DNA of 64,000 nt from VRUE01 sp963728045 (lineage in GTDB: Bacteria > Actinomycetota > Thermoleophilia > Solirubrobacterales > 70-9). This document shows positions 10,885 through 18,314 of this stretch, in pieces (positions within the stretch are counted from its first letter, which is position 1; each line of letters opens with the position of its first letter). Below the pieces are notes generated by a model, which was not told where the DNA came from, did not search any database, and worked only from the letters and a program-made list of their open reading frames with translations. Location of the stretch: NCBI GenBank assembly GCA_963728045.1, contig CAVSIE010000002.1:682001-746000 (forward strand), written 5' to 3'. A program made the translations under genes and the position numbers.

Positions 10885-10922
10885 TTTATCTATTTGACGC
10901 ATTTTTATCTATTGAATAGCTT
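10885..10922. promoter_or_regulatory. arsR/arsC divergent operator-promoter
   Basis: Two near-identical direct repeats, TTTATCTATTTGA (10885-10897) and TTTATCTATTGA (10904-10915), lie 19 nt apart in an otherwise G+C-rich sequence. For arsC a -10 box TAGCTT (10917-10922) sits 8 nt before the GTG. For arsR a TAAACT (minus, 10883-10888) overlaps the first repeat, 5 nt from the ATG at 10877. A repressor bound here would block both promoters. ArsR as the binder is inference. Confidence 0.65.
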
Positions 10923-10930
10923 GCGCCCAG

Positions 10931-11347
10931 GTGGAGGATCAGGCCAAGGAAATTCCGGAGGTCCTCTTCGTTTGCGTCCACAATGCGGGTCGCAGTCAGA
11001 TGGCGGCGGGGCTTCTCGCAAAGCTGGGCGAAGAGCGAGTTCACGTTCGCACGGCTGGCTCCGCCCCTGCCGATGAGATCAACCCGGTCGCAATCGAGGC
11101 GATGAGCGAGCTCGGCATCGACCTCTCAAAGGAGCTCCCCACGCCGCTCAGCGACGAGGTCGTCAGAGCAGCTGACGTTGTGATCACGATGGGCTGCGGC
11201 GACGCCTGCCCGATCTATCCCGGCAAGCGCTACGAGGACTGGGAGCTCGAAGATCCCGCCGGCCAGGACCTCGAGACAGTGCGGAAGATTCGCGACGAGA
11301 TCCAGCGCCGCGTCGAAGCCCTCCTCCACGAACTTGAGGCGGACTGA
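10931..11347 (+). CDS. arsC: Arsenate reductase, LMW-phosphatase (thiol-coupled) type
   Basis: 138 residues. The P-loop CVHNAGRSQMA (CX5RS) near residue 16 is the low-molecular-weight phosphatase-type active site of ArsC. A second Cys cluster GCGDACP with the following YPGKRYEDWELEDP is characteristic of actinobacterial and Gram-positive arsenate reductases. Reduces As(V) to As(III) using thioredoxin or mycothiol; the sequence does not decide which. GTG start with no Shine-Dalgarno; TAGCTT 8 nt upstream suggests a leaderless mRNA. Divergent from arsR. No arsenite efflux pump (ArsB/Acr3) is in the window, so detoxification needs an unlinked exporter or depends on the Cys-rich/R2-like pair. Confidence 0.93.
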   Translation: MEDQAKEIPEVLFVCVHNAGRSQMAAGLLAKLGEERVHVRTAGSAPADEINPVAIEAMSELGIDLSKELPTPLSDEVVRAADVVITMGCGDACPIYPGKRYEDWELEDPAGQDLETVRKIRDEIQRRVEALLHELEAD

Positions 11348-11430
11348 CCAAGCAGATCAAGGACGCAGGGAGCGAAGCGTGCTCCGCACGTGAGCGACCG
11401 AGGACGCCGATATGCGCCGGTCAGAGCGCC

Positions 11431-12279
11431 TCAGGCGAAGGCTTGCGTTGCGCGGCGGCGGAGGTCGGCGTTGAGCATGCCGGTCACCTCGCTTGGCGCG
11501 CCCCCCGCGGAGGGGATGGCGTCGCCAATCAGGCCGCTGGCGCGGAAGCCGAAGAGGGGCGCGTCGAAACCGAGCTCGCGGATCTTGCGCACCAGCTGAA
11601 CCGCCGAAGCGGTGTCCTGCCCGGGGCCGCAGAGGACGATCGCGGTCGGGTCGAGCGCGCGCAGGGCACGATCGAGGCGCTCCTCGCCGAGTTCATGGGA
11701 AAGCATCAGGACTCGGAAGCCCGCCCGCCGCAGGGTCAGGTCGAGCGCCTGGGCGTGGACCTCCTCCGCGTCCTGGGCGTTGCTGGAGTCGAGCAGCAGG
11801 ATCCCAGCCGGGCGGGAGGCGGCGGAGGCAAGGCGGCGGGCGCCGTGCAGCCAGCTCATCGCCCAGCGGGCGGCGAACTCCAGCTCGGCCTCGCGCTCGG
11901 GATCGGCCGCGAGCTCGTCGATCGCCGGCAGCAGCAGCTCCTCGACCGTGCGCTCCAGCGGCCGCAGCGCCAGGCTCTCCTCAACCGCACGGTCGGCGGC
12001 GTCCTCGTCGAAGCTCTCCAGCGCCGCGAGCAGATTGCCGCTGCTCGCCGGCGCCTCCTGACGCTGGCGCGCCAGCTCGATCGCCGAGGAGATGTTGCCG
12101 GTCTGGGCGAGCGCGTCGCGCAGGGTCTGCAGCTCGACCAGCTCGTAGTTGCGGTGGTTGCCCTCGGTCCGCTTCGGCGTGGGATAGCCGTAGCGGCGCT
12201 CCCAGCTGCGCAGCGTGTTGGGGCTGACGCCGAGAACTTCGGCAGCGGCATTGGTTCGGATCCCCGGCATGCGCAGCAT
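11431..12279 (-). CDS. MerR-family regulator with degenerate B12-binding-like domain
   Basis: 282 residues. The N-terminal MerR helix-turn-helix (TNAAAEVLGVSPNTLRSWERRYGYPTPKR) is the CarH/LitR subtype. It is followed by a helical domain and a Rossmann-like C-terminal half resembling cobalamin-binding modules (GILLLDSSNAQDAEEVHAQALDLTLRRAGF shows the layout in short blocks: GILLLD, HAQALDL, FRVLMLSH). The cobalamin signature DxHxxG is not present and the W-x9-EH motif of CarH is replaced by WAMSWLHGARR, so B12 photoreception is doubtful. Starts at ATG 12279 or 12270. It lies 54 nt after the GGDEF-like gene on the same strand; a palindrome in that gap may be its own operator. Confidence 0.82.
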   Translation of the reverse strand: MLRMPGIRTNAAAEVLGVSPNTLRSWERRYGYPTPKRTEGNHRNYELVELQTLRDALAQTGNISSAIELARQRQEAPASSGNLLAALESFDEDAADRAVEESLALRPLERTVEELLLPAIDELAADPEREAELEFAARWAMSWLHGARRLASAASRPAGILLLDSSNAQDAEEVHAQALDLTLRRAGFRVLMLSHELGEERLDRALRALDPTAIVLCGPGQDTASAVQLVRKIRELGFDAPLFGFRASGLIGDAIPSAGGAPSEVTGMLNADLRRRATQAFA

Positions 12280-12314
12280 TCTGGCGCCGAAAACCCAGGT
12301 TTACGCTGGTTATG

Positions 12315-12335
12315 GACAGATTTACGGAATCTGTC
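12315..12335. promoter_or_regulatory. Palindrome upstream of the MerR-type gene
   Basis: Perfect 8-bp inverted repeat GACAGATT (12315-12322) / AATCTGTC (12328-12335) with a 5-nt spacer, spanning the stop of the GGDEF-like gene and the gap before the MerR-type start. Candidate autoregulatory site; binder not shown. Confidence 0.4.
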
Positions 12336-13005
12336 AGCGATCTTGCAAGGAGCCGGAGCGGGACTCCAGCGCGCCGACGCCGACCGGCTGGCCGACCGCG
12401 CGCGCCCGCCACATCGCCTCATCGGCCTTGCGCAGCAGCGCCTCCGGATCGTCGCCGTGATCGGGACAGGCGACCACCCCGGCCGAGATCGAGATGCTCA
12501 GGCCGCCGGCGGCCTCCAGCTCGTCCAGCATTCCCAGCAGCCGCTCGGCCATCTGCACGCCGCCGACGGTGCTCTGGTTCGGCGCCAGCACGCAGAGCCC
12601 GTTGCCTTCGAGCCGGAAGGTGTCGTCGAGGATGCGAACGCTGTCGTGCAGTGCCGCTCCAGCCACAGTCAGCGCCGTCTCCCTGCCTTCGTCGCCGGCG
12701 CCGTTGCGGGCCCCGGGCCCTTCGACGTCAAAGACGACGAGGCTGAAGGGGTGCTCGTAGCGGCGGTGAGCCTCGATCAGCTGGTCGAGGCGACGGCGTA
12801 CCTCGCCGTTGCCGCGCAGGTTGGGGCGAGGCTCCGGGTGATCGATTCCTCCGCCCGCGGTAGCCCCTCCCTCTCGCAGCGCCTCGACCGCAGTCGCGGT
12901 GACCGAGCTGAAGTCCTCGGCGAGCTTTTGCGCGGCCACGGCAAACAGCTCGCGGGCGAGGTCGCTCGGATTCGAGCCTGATCCTGAGTCGTTGCCATCC
13001 GCCAC
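12334..13005 (-). CDS. Degenerate GGDEF-domain protein
   Basis: 223 residues. The domain core has recognisable GGDEF-fold landmarks: an FDVEG piece where active enzymes have FDxD, the ISISAGVVACPDHGDDPEALLRKADEAMWRAR helix-strand end (read here as SISAGV and LLRKADEAMWRAR), but the signature itself is LEGNGL instead of GGDEF. Catalytic diguanylate cyclase activity is therefore unlikely; it may bind nucleotide or act as a scaffold. N-terminal ~60 residues are predicted soluble and partly helical. It precedes the MerR-type regulator on the same strand and has a good -35/-10 promoter upstream. Confidence 0.75.
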   Translation of the reverse strand: MADGNDSGSGSNPSDLARELFAVAAQKLAEDFSSVTATAVEALREGGATAGGGIDHPEPRPNLRGNGEVRRRLDQLIEAHRRYEHPFSLVVFDVEGPGARNGAGDEGRETALTVAGAALHDSVRILDDTFRLEGNGLCVLAPNQSTVGGVQMAERLLGMLDELEAAGGLSISISAGVVACPDHGDDPEALLRKADEAMWRARAVGQPVGVGALESRSGSLQDR

Positions 13006-13049
13006 ACCGTCACCTTGCCCAAGAGCCCGGATGACACTTGCAGAAAAAC

Positions 13050-13089
13050 TCGCTATTTGCGAATGGACAATCGTCCAAGAATTTGTCCA
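13050..13089 (-). promoter_or_regulatory. Promoter and inverted repeat upstream of the GGDEF-like gene
   Basis: On the minus strand TTGGAC (13073-13078) and TAGCGA (13050-13055) are separated by exactly 17 nt. The -35 lies inside an inverted repeat TGGACAA (13064-13070) / TTGTCCA (13083-13089) with a 12-nt spacer. This 124-nt gap (13006-13129) between recR and the GGDEF-like gene holds nothing else recognisable. A long-spacer palindrome over the promoter suits a MerR-family regulator such as the one encoded downstream. Confidence 0.5.
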
Positions 13090-13129
13090 CTTTCTGGAGG
13101 TAGCTGCCGCGCTGGTGTAGGCGGGTCAG

Positions 13130-13732
13130 CTAGTCGAGGCTGCGGCGGCCGGCGAGGGCCTTGCCAAGGGTGACCTCATCGGCGTGCTCGAGGTCGGCTC
13201 CCACCGGCAGGCCGCTGGCCAGGCGGGTGACCGTGGCTTGGCCACGCAAGCGCTCGGCGATGTGCAGCGCGGTTGCCTCCCCAGTCGTAGTCGGATTTGT
13301 GGCGAGAACGACCTCGCGCACCTCGCCGCCCTCGACGCGGCGCACCAACTCGGCGATCTTCAGGTCCTCGGCGTCAACGCCATCGATCGGCGAAAGGGCG
13401 CCGCCGAGCACGTGGTAGAGGCCACGGTACTCGTGGGTGCGCTCGATCGGGATCACGTCGGCGGGTTCCTCGACCACGCAGATCGTCGCCCGGTCGCGGG
13501 TCGTGTCGGTGCAGATCCGGCAGAGCGGGTCCTCGGCGAGGTTGAAGCACTGCTCGCAAAGGCCGACCTTCTCCTTCACTTCGCGGATTGCCTCGGCCAA
13601 CGCCGCCGCCTCTTCGTCGGGCGCGCGCAGCAGGTGGAAGGCGAGCCGCTGCGCGGTGCGCTGGCCGATCCCCGGCAGGCGCGAGAGCTCGACCACGAGG
13701 CGCGCCAGCGGCGCCGGGCCCTCGGCGCTCAC
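13130..13732 (-). CDS. recR: Recombination mediator RecR
   Basis: 200 residues, the usual RecR length. N-terminal helix-hairpin-helix (LPGIGQRTAQRLAFHLL), zinc finger with C59, C62, C71 and C74 (CEQCFNLAEDPLCRIC), then a TOPRIM domain (ICVVEEPADVIPIE, YHVLGGALSPIDGV, VLATNPTTTGEATA). With RecF/RecO it loads RecA at gaps. GTG start at 13732 overlaps the end of the ybaB-like gene by 4 nt, giving the widespread order dnaX-ybaB-recR. Confidence 0.96.
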   Translation of the reverse strand: MSAEGPAPLARLVVELSRLPGIGQRTAQRLAFHLLRAPDEEAAALAEAIREVKEKVGLCEQCFNLAEDPLCRICTDTTRDRATICVVEEPADVIPIERTHEYRGLYHVLGGALSPIDGVDAEDLKIAELVRRVEGGEVREVVLATNPTTTGEATALHIAERLRGQATVTRLASGLPVGADLEHADEVTLGKALAGRRSLD

Positions 13733-14070
13733 ATCCCCGGCAGGCCGCCGAGGCCGCCTCCGGTGATCCCGCCCATCTTCGAGCTGGCCAGCTCCTGGGC
13801 CGCGCGCAGCGCCTCGTTTACCGCAGCCTGGACCATCTCGGCAAGCAGCTCGGCCTCCTCGGGATCGATCGCCTCAGGGTCGATCACGATCTCGCGCAGG
13901 GTCAGGTCGCCGCCCATCTTGACCTTGACCATGCCGCCCCCGGCGCTCGCCTCGACGACCTCGTCCTTGAGCTGCTCTTGGGCCTGCAGCATCTCGTCCT
14001 GCATCTTCTGCGCCTGTTTCATCAGCGCGTTCACGTCGAACCCACCGGGCATGCCGCCGCCTCTCGCCAC
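13729..14070 (-). CDS. ybaB: YbaB/EbfC nucleoid-associated protein
   Basis: 113 residues with the YbaB/EbfC pattern: N-terminal amphipathic helix MKQAQKMQDEMLQAQEQLKD, central strand GGGMVKVKMGGDLTLREIVIDP and C-terminal helix LLAEMVQAAVNEAL. Binds DNA as a dimer. Gly/Met-rich ends (MARGGGMPGG; GGGLGGLPGM) are normal for actinobacterial members. Begins at GTG 14070, 3 nt after the dnaX stop. Alternative start at the internal Met7. Overlaps recR by 4 nt. Confidence 0.94.
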   Translation of the reverse strand: MARGGGMPGGFDVNALMKQAQKMQDEMLQAQEQLKDEVVEASAGGGMVKVKMGGDLTLREIVIDPEAIDPEEAELLAEMVQAAVNEALRAAQELASSKMGGITGGGLGGLPGM

Positions 14071-14073
14071 GAT

Positions 14074-15843
14074 CTAGTTGACCTCCTCCGCGTCGAACTC
14101 GCTCTTCAGCCTTTCTATCAGCGCGTCCTCATCCACCTCGTCGGTCTCGGGCGCAGCACTCTCTTCGCCGGCCCCTGCCACTTCCTCTTCCTCGCCGTTG
14201 AGCACCACGTAGACGGGCCGCAACCTCGCTCCGGCGATTACCTCCAGCGCATCCGCAACCAGCTCCCGCTTCTCGGGCGCTTCCGCCTTGCGCTTATTGA
14301 AGGTCGAGTCAGGTGGGAATCCAATTTTCAGCCCGTTCTCATCCAACGCCACGGGACGAGCGCCATCGAACGTTGCCGCCAAAGCCGGGCTGGTCTCCCG
14401 CAGCTTGTCCAGCACCGCTGGCCAGATGCGGGTGAGCTGGTCGATGTCGAATGAGCTCTCGCCGGCGGGTCCTGACGCGGATGTGGAGGAGCCTGCGGGC
14501 GGGGGCTCCGCCTCCGCTCTCGGCTCCTCCACATCCGCGCCACCCGCCGGAGAACCCTCAGCAACAGACGGCGACGCCTCTGCCGCGGGTGGCGCCGCAG
14601 GGGGGACCGCCCCCGAGGAAGCTTTAGCTACCGGAGGGGGCGGTGGGTCCCCTGCGGCGACAGGACCCGCGGCCGAGGCGGCGCCCGTCCCTTGCTCGAG
14701 TCGCTCGATTCGGCGAAGCAGTCCCTCGGAGGATGGATCCAGGTCGGGTCGCGCAGCCTTCAGGAGGGCAATCTCCACGGCCATCCGGGCGTCGTCGCCC
14801 TCGCGCACCGCGGTCAGGGCAGTGGCCAGCTCGTCGATCGTGCGGACCAAGGTGGCAGGACCGACTGCGGCGGCCTGGGCAGCGAGCCGGTCGGAGTCGG
14901 TGGCGGTGATCACGAAGGTATTCGGAACCTCACCGACCGTCTGGGTGACGAGCAGGTGGCGCAGATGGCCAAGCAGGTCGCGGGCGAACTGCGAGGGGTC
15001 GCGGCCGGAGCGGGCCATCCTCTCGACCCCGAGCAGGACCCCCTTCGGGTCCGCGGCGACGATCGCGTCGACCGCTTCAAAGAGCAGCTCCGCGTCGGCG
15101 GCGCCGAGCACTTCCAGCACCGCTTCCAACTTCACCTGCTCGCCGCCGAAGGCGACCAGCTGGTCGAGCGTGCCGAGCGCGTCGCGGAAGCTGCCCGAGG
15201 CGGAGCGGGCGATCATCGCCGTCGCGCCGTCCTCGACCTCGATCCCCTCCGCCGCCGCCACCCGCGTCAACACCTCGGAGATCTGCTCCAGCGAGGGACG
15301 CTGGAAGTCGAAGCGCTGGCAGCGGTCGGCGATCGTCGCCATCACCTTGTGCGACTCGGTGGTGGCGAGGACGAAGACCGTGTTCGGCGGCGGCTCCTCG
15401 AGGGTCTTCAGGAAAGCGTTCCAGGCCTCCTTGGTCAGCATGTGCGCCTCGTCGAGGATGTAGACCTTCCAGTGGCCGCCGGCTGGCGCGTAGGCGACCC
15501 GCTCGCGCAGGTCGCGGACGTCGTCGACCGAGCGGTTGGAGGCGGCGTCCATCTCGATCACGTCGATCGAGGTCCCGGAGGCGATCGTCACGCACGATTC
15601 GCACTCGCCGCAGGGGGTGATGGTGGGACCGCCCCGCTCACAGTTGAGCGAGCGGGCGAGGATCTTCGCCATCGAGGTCTTGCCGGTGCCGCGCGAGCCG
15701 ACGAAGAGGTAGGCGTGGTGAACCTTGCCCTGCTCGACCGCGTTGCGCAGGGTGCGGACGACGTGCTGCTGCCCGACCACCTCGTCGAAGGAACCGGGGC
15801 GGTGGCGGCGGTAGAGGGAGGTCGAATCGCTCGCGGGCGGCAC
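14074..15843 (-). CDS. dnaX: DNA polymerase III subunit gamma/tau
   Basis: Clamp-loader ATPase, about 589 residues from a GTG at 15843. Typical start SLYRRHRPGSFDEVVGQ; Walker A GSRGTGKT at 49-56; zinc-binding Cys set beginning LNCERGG and PCGECESC; Walker B/DEAH-type YILDEAHML; sensor 1 ATTESHK. C-terminal third is Ala/Pro/Glu-rich with a compact domain near the end. A longer frame upstream is open but overlaps the divergent membrane gene, and the DnaX fold begins only at the GTG. TACACT lies 7 nt before this GTG with no Shine-Dalgarno, so translation is probably leaderless. I saw no A-rich slippery site for a programmed gamma-form frameshift. Confidence 0.94.
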   Translation of the reverse strand: MPPASDSTSLYRRHRPGSFDEVVGQQHVVRTLRNAVEQGKVHHAYLFVGSRGTGKTSMAKILARSLNCERGGPTITPCGECESCVTIASGTSIDVIEMDAASNRSVDDVRDLRERVAYAPAGGHWKVYILDEAHMLTKEAWNAFLKTLEEPPPNTVFVLATTESHKVMATIADRCQRFDFQRPSLEQISEVLTRVAAAEGIEVEDGATAMIARSASGSFRDALGTLDQLVAFGGEQVKLEAVLEVLGAADAELLFEAVDAIVAADPKGVLLGVERMARSGRDPSQFARDLLGHLRHLLVTQTVGEVPNTFVITATDSDRLAAQAAAVGPATLVRTIDELATALTAVREGDDARMAVEIALLKAARPDLDPSSEGLLRRIERLEQGTGAASAAGPVAAGDPPPPPVAKASSGAVPPAAPPAAEASPSVAEGSPAGGADVEEPRAEAEPPPAGSSTSASGPAGESSFDIDQLTRIWPAVLDKLRETSPALAATFDGARPVALDENGLKIGFPPDSTFNKRKAEAPEKRELVADALEVIAGARLRPVYVVLNGEEEEVAGAGEESAAPETDEVDEDALIERLKSEFDAEEVN

Positions 15844-15850
15844 TGCGGCC

Positions 15851-15872
15851 AGTGTATCCGCGCCGATACCTT
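15851..15872. promoter_or_regulatory. Overlapping divergent -10 boxes of dnaX and the membrane gene
   Basis: TACACT (minus, 15851-15856) is 7 nt before the dnaX GTG; TACCTT (plus, 15867-15872) is 6 nt before the ATG at 15879. The two start codons are only 35 nt apart and neither has a Shine-Dalgarno, so both mRNAs probably begin at or next to the start codon and the promoters interleave. Confidence 0.6.
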
Positions 15873-15878
15873 GCCCCG

Positions 15879-17426
15879 ATGCGTTCGGGGGCGCGAAGCC
15901 TGCTCGTACCGCTTGCCTGGGTTGTCGCCGTCGCGGCCGTCCTGCTGCTGCTCTTCCCGCTCGGCTTCCCCAACTACGACACGATCTACAGCCTCCTTTG
16001 GGGACGCGAACTCGCGGAAGGCCTGAGCCCGGACCGCGGCGCCACGCTGCCCCCCACCCCGCACCCGCTCGCCGAACTCTTCGGCCTGGTGGCCTCGCCG
16101 CTGGGCGACGGCGCAATCGACCTGACGATGGTGATCGCCTACGTCTCGCTGGGCCTGGTCGGCTACCTGGTCTACCGGCTCGGGTCGCTCTGGTTCGACC
16201 GCCCGATCGGCGCCGTAGCGGCCCTACTAGTCCTAACCCGCGCCCCCTACCTCTCCAACGGCCTACGCGCCTACATAGACGTCCCCTACATAGCCCTCTG
16301 CCTAGCCGCGCTGGTGCTGGAGACCCGACGACCGCGTGCAGGCTGGCCAGTCCTAGCCCTGCTGGCGCTGGCCGGCCTGCTGAGGCCAGAGGCCTGGCTG
16401 TTCTCCTTCGCGTATCTCACTTATCTGGCGCTGGCACCAGGGAGTGAGGATCCGACGGGCGCGTCCCGCGGGAGCGAACTTGAAGAGGAGGCGAGGAACC
16501 CCCTCGAACGGGCGGATACTCAAAGTGCCGGTCTAATTAGACCGGCACTTGTCCGGGCGAGGGGGTTCCTCGCCTCCTCACACGGCGCATTCCTTCTAGG
16601 ACTTGCCCTAGCCGCCCCTCTCCTCTGGGCCCTATTCGACTGGATAACAGCCGGCAGCCCCACCTACTCCTTCACCGGCACCCGCGAGACGGTCGAGACG
16701 CTGGAACGCCAGACCGGCCCCGTCGACCTCGTCCTCTACGGCCCGCGCCGCCTCGGCGAGGTGTTGCAGTGGCCGGGGATGGTCGGCGCGGCCGGGGGCG
16801 TCGTCCTCGGCCTCGCCTTCCTGCGCCGTCGCTCGACTATCGGCGTCGCCGCCGCGGCGCTCGCCCTCGCCGCCTTCGCCGTGCTCGCTACTGCCGGGCT
16901 GGCGATCATCCCCCGCTACACGATGCTCGCCGCGGCGATCCTCGCCGTCTTCGTGGCGCTGGCGCTGCTCGGCTGGCGCCTGCTGGAACCGGGCCATCCC
17001 TGGCGCCGCGCCTGGCAGGCCTTCGCCGCGGTCGTCGCCCTGATGCTCGTCGCCTGGGGGCCGAACCAGTACGACCTCCTGCACCGGGTCGACGTCGACC
17101 TGACCAACCAGAGCGAGATCGAGGACGACCTCGACGACCTCGCCATCTCCGGCGCGTTCGAGCCCCCCTGCCCGCCGATCTCGGTCCCCAACCACCGTGC
17201 CGTCCCGCGGCTCGCCTTCGACCTCGACCTGCGCCCGAGCCGGATCGTCAGCTCCTCCGAGCAGCGCCAGCCCCGCCGCGGCTACTTCCTCGACCCGGCC
17301 AGCTCCTTCGTCGTCCACAACTTCATCCTCGACCCCAACGACCCGGCCCGCCTCGAGACCCCCGTCCCTCCCGGCTTCCGCGAGGTCGCCCGCAACGAGT
17401 CATGGGTCCTCTACCGCCGCTGCTAG
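15879..17426 (+). CDS. Polytopic membrane protein, GT-C glycosyltransferase-like, with inserted repeat peptide
   Basis: 515 residues with about ten membrane segments. The first extracytoplasmic part (FPNYDTIYSLLWGRELAEG) and the loop PLAELFGL / HPLAEL resemble GT-C family lipid-sugar-dependent glycosyltransferases (PMT/ArnT-like), where an Asp in the first loop is catalytic; the match is by topology rather than a full signature. The C-terminal ~140 residues are soluble and extracytoplasmic. Residues about 203-234 (EEEARNPLERADTQSAGL...) are encoded by a palindromic repeat whose other copies are intergenic; they interrupt a loop between membrane helices without breaking the frame. ATG at 15879 is supported by TACCTT 6 nt upstream; a GTG at 15852 is less likely. 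The TAG stop overlaps that of the convergent budA. Confidence 0.75.
   Translation: MRSGARSLLVPLAWVVAVAAVLLLLFPLGFPNYDTIYSLLWGRELAEGLSPDRGATLPPTPHPLAELFGLVASPLGDGAIDLTMVIAYVSLGLVGYLVYRLGSLWFDRPIGAVAALLVLTRAPYLSNGLRAYIDVPYIALCLAALVLETRRPRAGWPVLALLALAGLLRPEAWLFSFAYLTYLALAPGSEDPTGASRGSELEEEARNPLERADTQSAGLIRPALVRARGFLASSHGAFLLGLALAAPLLWALFDWITAGSPTYSFTGTRETVETLERQTGPVDLVLYGPRRLGEVLQWPGMVGAAGGVVLGLAFLRRRSTIGVAAAALALAAFAVLATAGLAIIPRYTMLAAAILAVFVALALLGWRLLEPGHPWRRAWQAFAAVVALMLVAWGPNQYDLLHRVDVDLTNQSEIEDDLDDLAISGAFEPPCPPISVPNHRAVPRLAFDLDLRPSRIVSSSEQRQPRRGYFLDPASSFVVHNFILDPNDPARLETPVPPGFREVARNESWVLYRRC
16485..16579 (+). repeat. Palindromic element copy 1 (inside a coding sequence)
   Basis: 95 bp. Outer arms of 22 nt (16485-16506 and 16558-16579) are perfect reverse complements. 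The core reads AACGGGCGGATACTCAAA, then hairpin GTGCCGGTC-TAATTA-GACCGGCAC, then TTGTCCGGG. It is translated as part of the membrane protein at 15879-17426, in the frame giving ...LERADTQSAGLIRPALVRA.... Shares the core with copies at 43869, 45776 and 54814. Confidence 0.95.
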
Positions 17427-18202
17427 CCCTGCTCGACTCGCTCGATTGCGGCGTGAGTCGCAGTGGCAAGCTCGGGATCGGCCAACTCCACCCGCGGCGG
17501 CAGCTCGATGTGCAGATCGTTGGAGGGGTCGAGGCAAACCCGTAGATCGCCGCAGCGCGAGCTGAGCACGTGGCCGCCACGCGAGCGGTCCTCGCTGATG
17601 AAGTGGAGGTGATAGCCGCCGACCTCGATTCCCTCGGCGTAGGTAGGGAAGCGGAAGCCGACCATGGTCCCGGTCACCTCGGCGAGCTCGAAGACGTGCT
17701 GCTCGGCGACGACCTCGGTCAGCGGTCGGTAGGGCGGCTCCTGCCGGGGAACCGAGCGGGCGCGGACCAGCTCGAAGTCGCCGTCGAGGCGGATCGCGCA
17801 GGAGGAAGCCTCTGCCGGGATCAGCTGGTCAAGCCGGGTCAGCAGCTCCTCGTGCGCCAGCGGCCCCTCGGTCACCGCCTCGACCGTCGGCGCGAACTCG
17901 GTGACCACCGCGAACGGCGTCCTCTCGCTCGTCGCCACCGGATGGACGAAGCCGTCGACGTCAGCCCGGTAGAAGCCGCCGTCGAGCGCGATCATCTCGC
18001 CGTCCAGCCCGTTCAGCGTGCCGAGGCCGAGGTCGCCGTGCTCGGCCAGCTCGGCGAAGCTGAGGTCGCCCTCGTAGGCGCCGTCGAGCAGCGCCCCGAT
18101 CGTCGAGGCCTGGAAGAGGACATGCGGCTCGTGCTCGGCGTGCAGGTCCTCCTCCCGCATGGTCGCCACGTGCAGCGACTTGATCCAGCGCTCGTCCAAC
18201 AC
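17423..18202 (-). CDS. budA: Alpha-acetolactate decarboxylase
   Basis: Converts (S)-2-acetolactate to (R)-acetoin. About 259 residues. Family landmarks: EPHVLFQASTIGALLDGAYE, LSFAELAEHGDLGLGT, LNGLDGEMIALDG, and the zinc-binding HLHF in GGYHLHFISEDRSRGGHVL with the third His in GGHVL. Actinobacterial members start with a piece like RWIKSLHVATMREEDL, so I chose the GTG at 18202, which has GGGAG 10 nt upstream; GTG 18223 and ATG at MREED are alternatives. No acetolactate synthase is adjacent. Stop codons of this gene and the convergent membrane gene overlap by 3 nt. Confidence 0.9.
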   Translation of the reverse strand: MLDERWIKSLHVATMREEDLHAEHEPHVLFQASTIGALLDGAYEGDLSFAELAEHGDLGLGTLNGLDGEMIALDGGFYRADVDGFVHPVATSERTPFAVVTEFAPTVEAVTEGPLAHEELLTRLDQLIPAEASSCAIRLDGDFELVRARSVPRQEPPYRPLTEVVAEQHVFELAEVTGTMVGFRFPTYAEGIEVGGYHLHFISEDRSRGGHVLSSRCGDLRVCLDPSNDLHIELPPRVELADPELATATHAAIERVEQG

Positions 18203-18314
18203 CGCGCGCAGTCTCCCAGCCACCGTCGACGGTCCAGCGACGCGCGGCGAGCCCTCCGTGCAAGCATCCGAAGCCGAGCGATGAATCCCAGTCACGAACC
18301 AGGTCTTTAGGACG

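Noticed and set aside
12334..13005. Active diguanylate cyclase
   Set aside because: The signature is LEGNG instead of GGDEF and the metal-binding Asp region is altered.
14074..15843. Programmed frameshift producing a short gamma subunit in dnaX
   Set aside because: No A-rich slippery run or stimulatory hairpin noticed at the expected position.
16531..16538. CTAATTAG loops of the repeats as iron-box sites
   Set aside because: The flanks are those of the repeat hairpin and lack the TTAGG/CCTAA spacing; none is near iron genes except copy 4, which is at an operon end.
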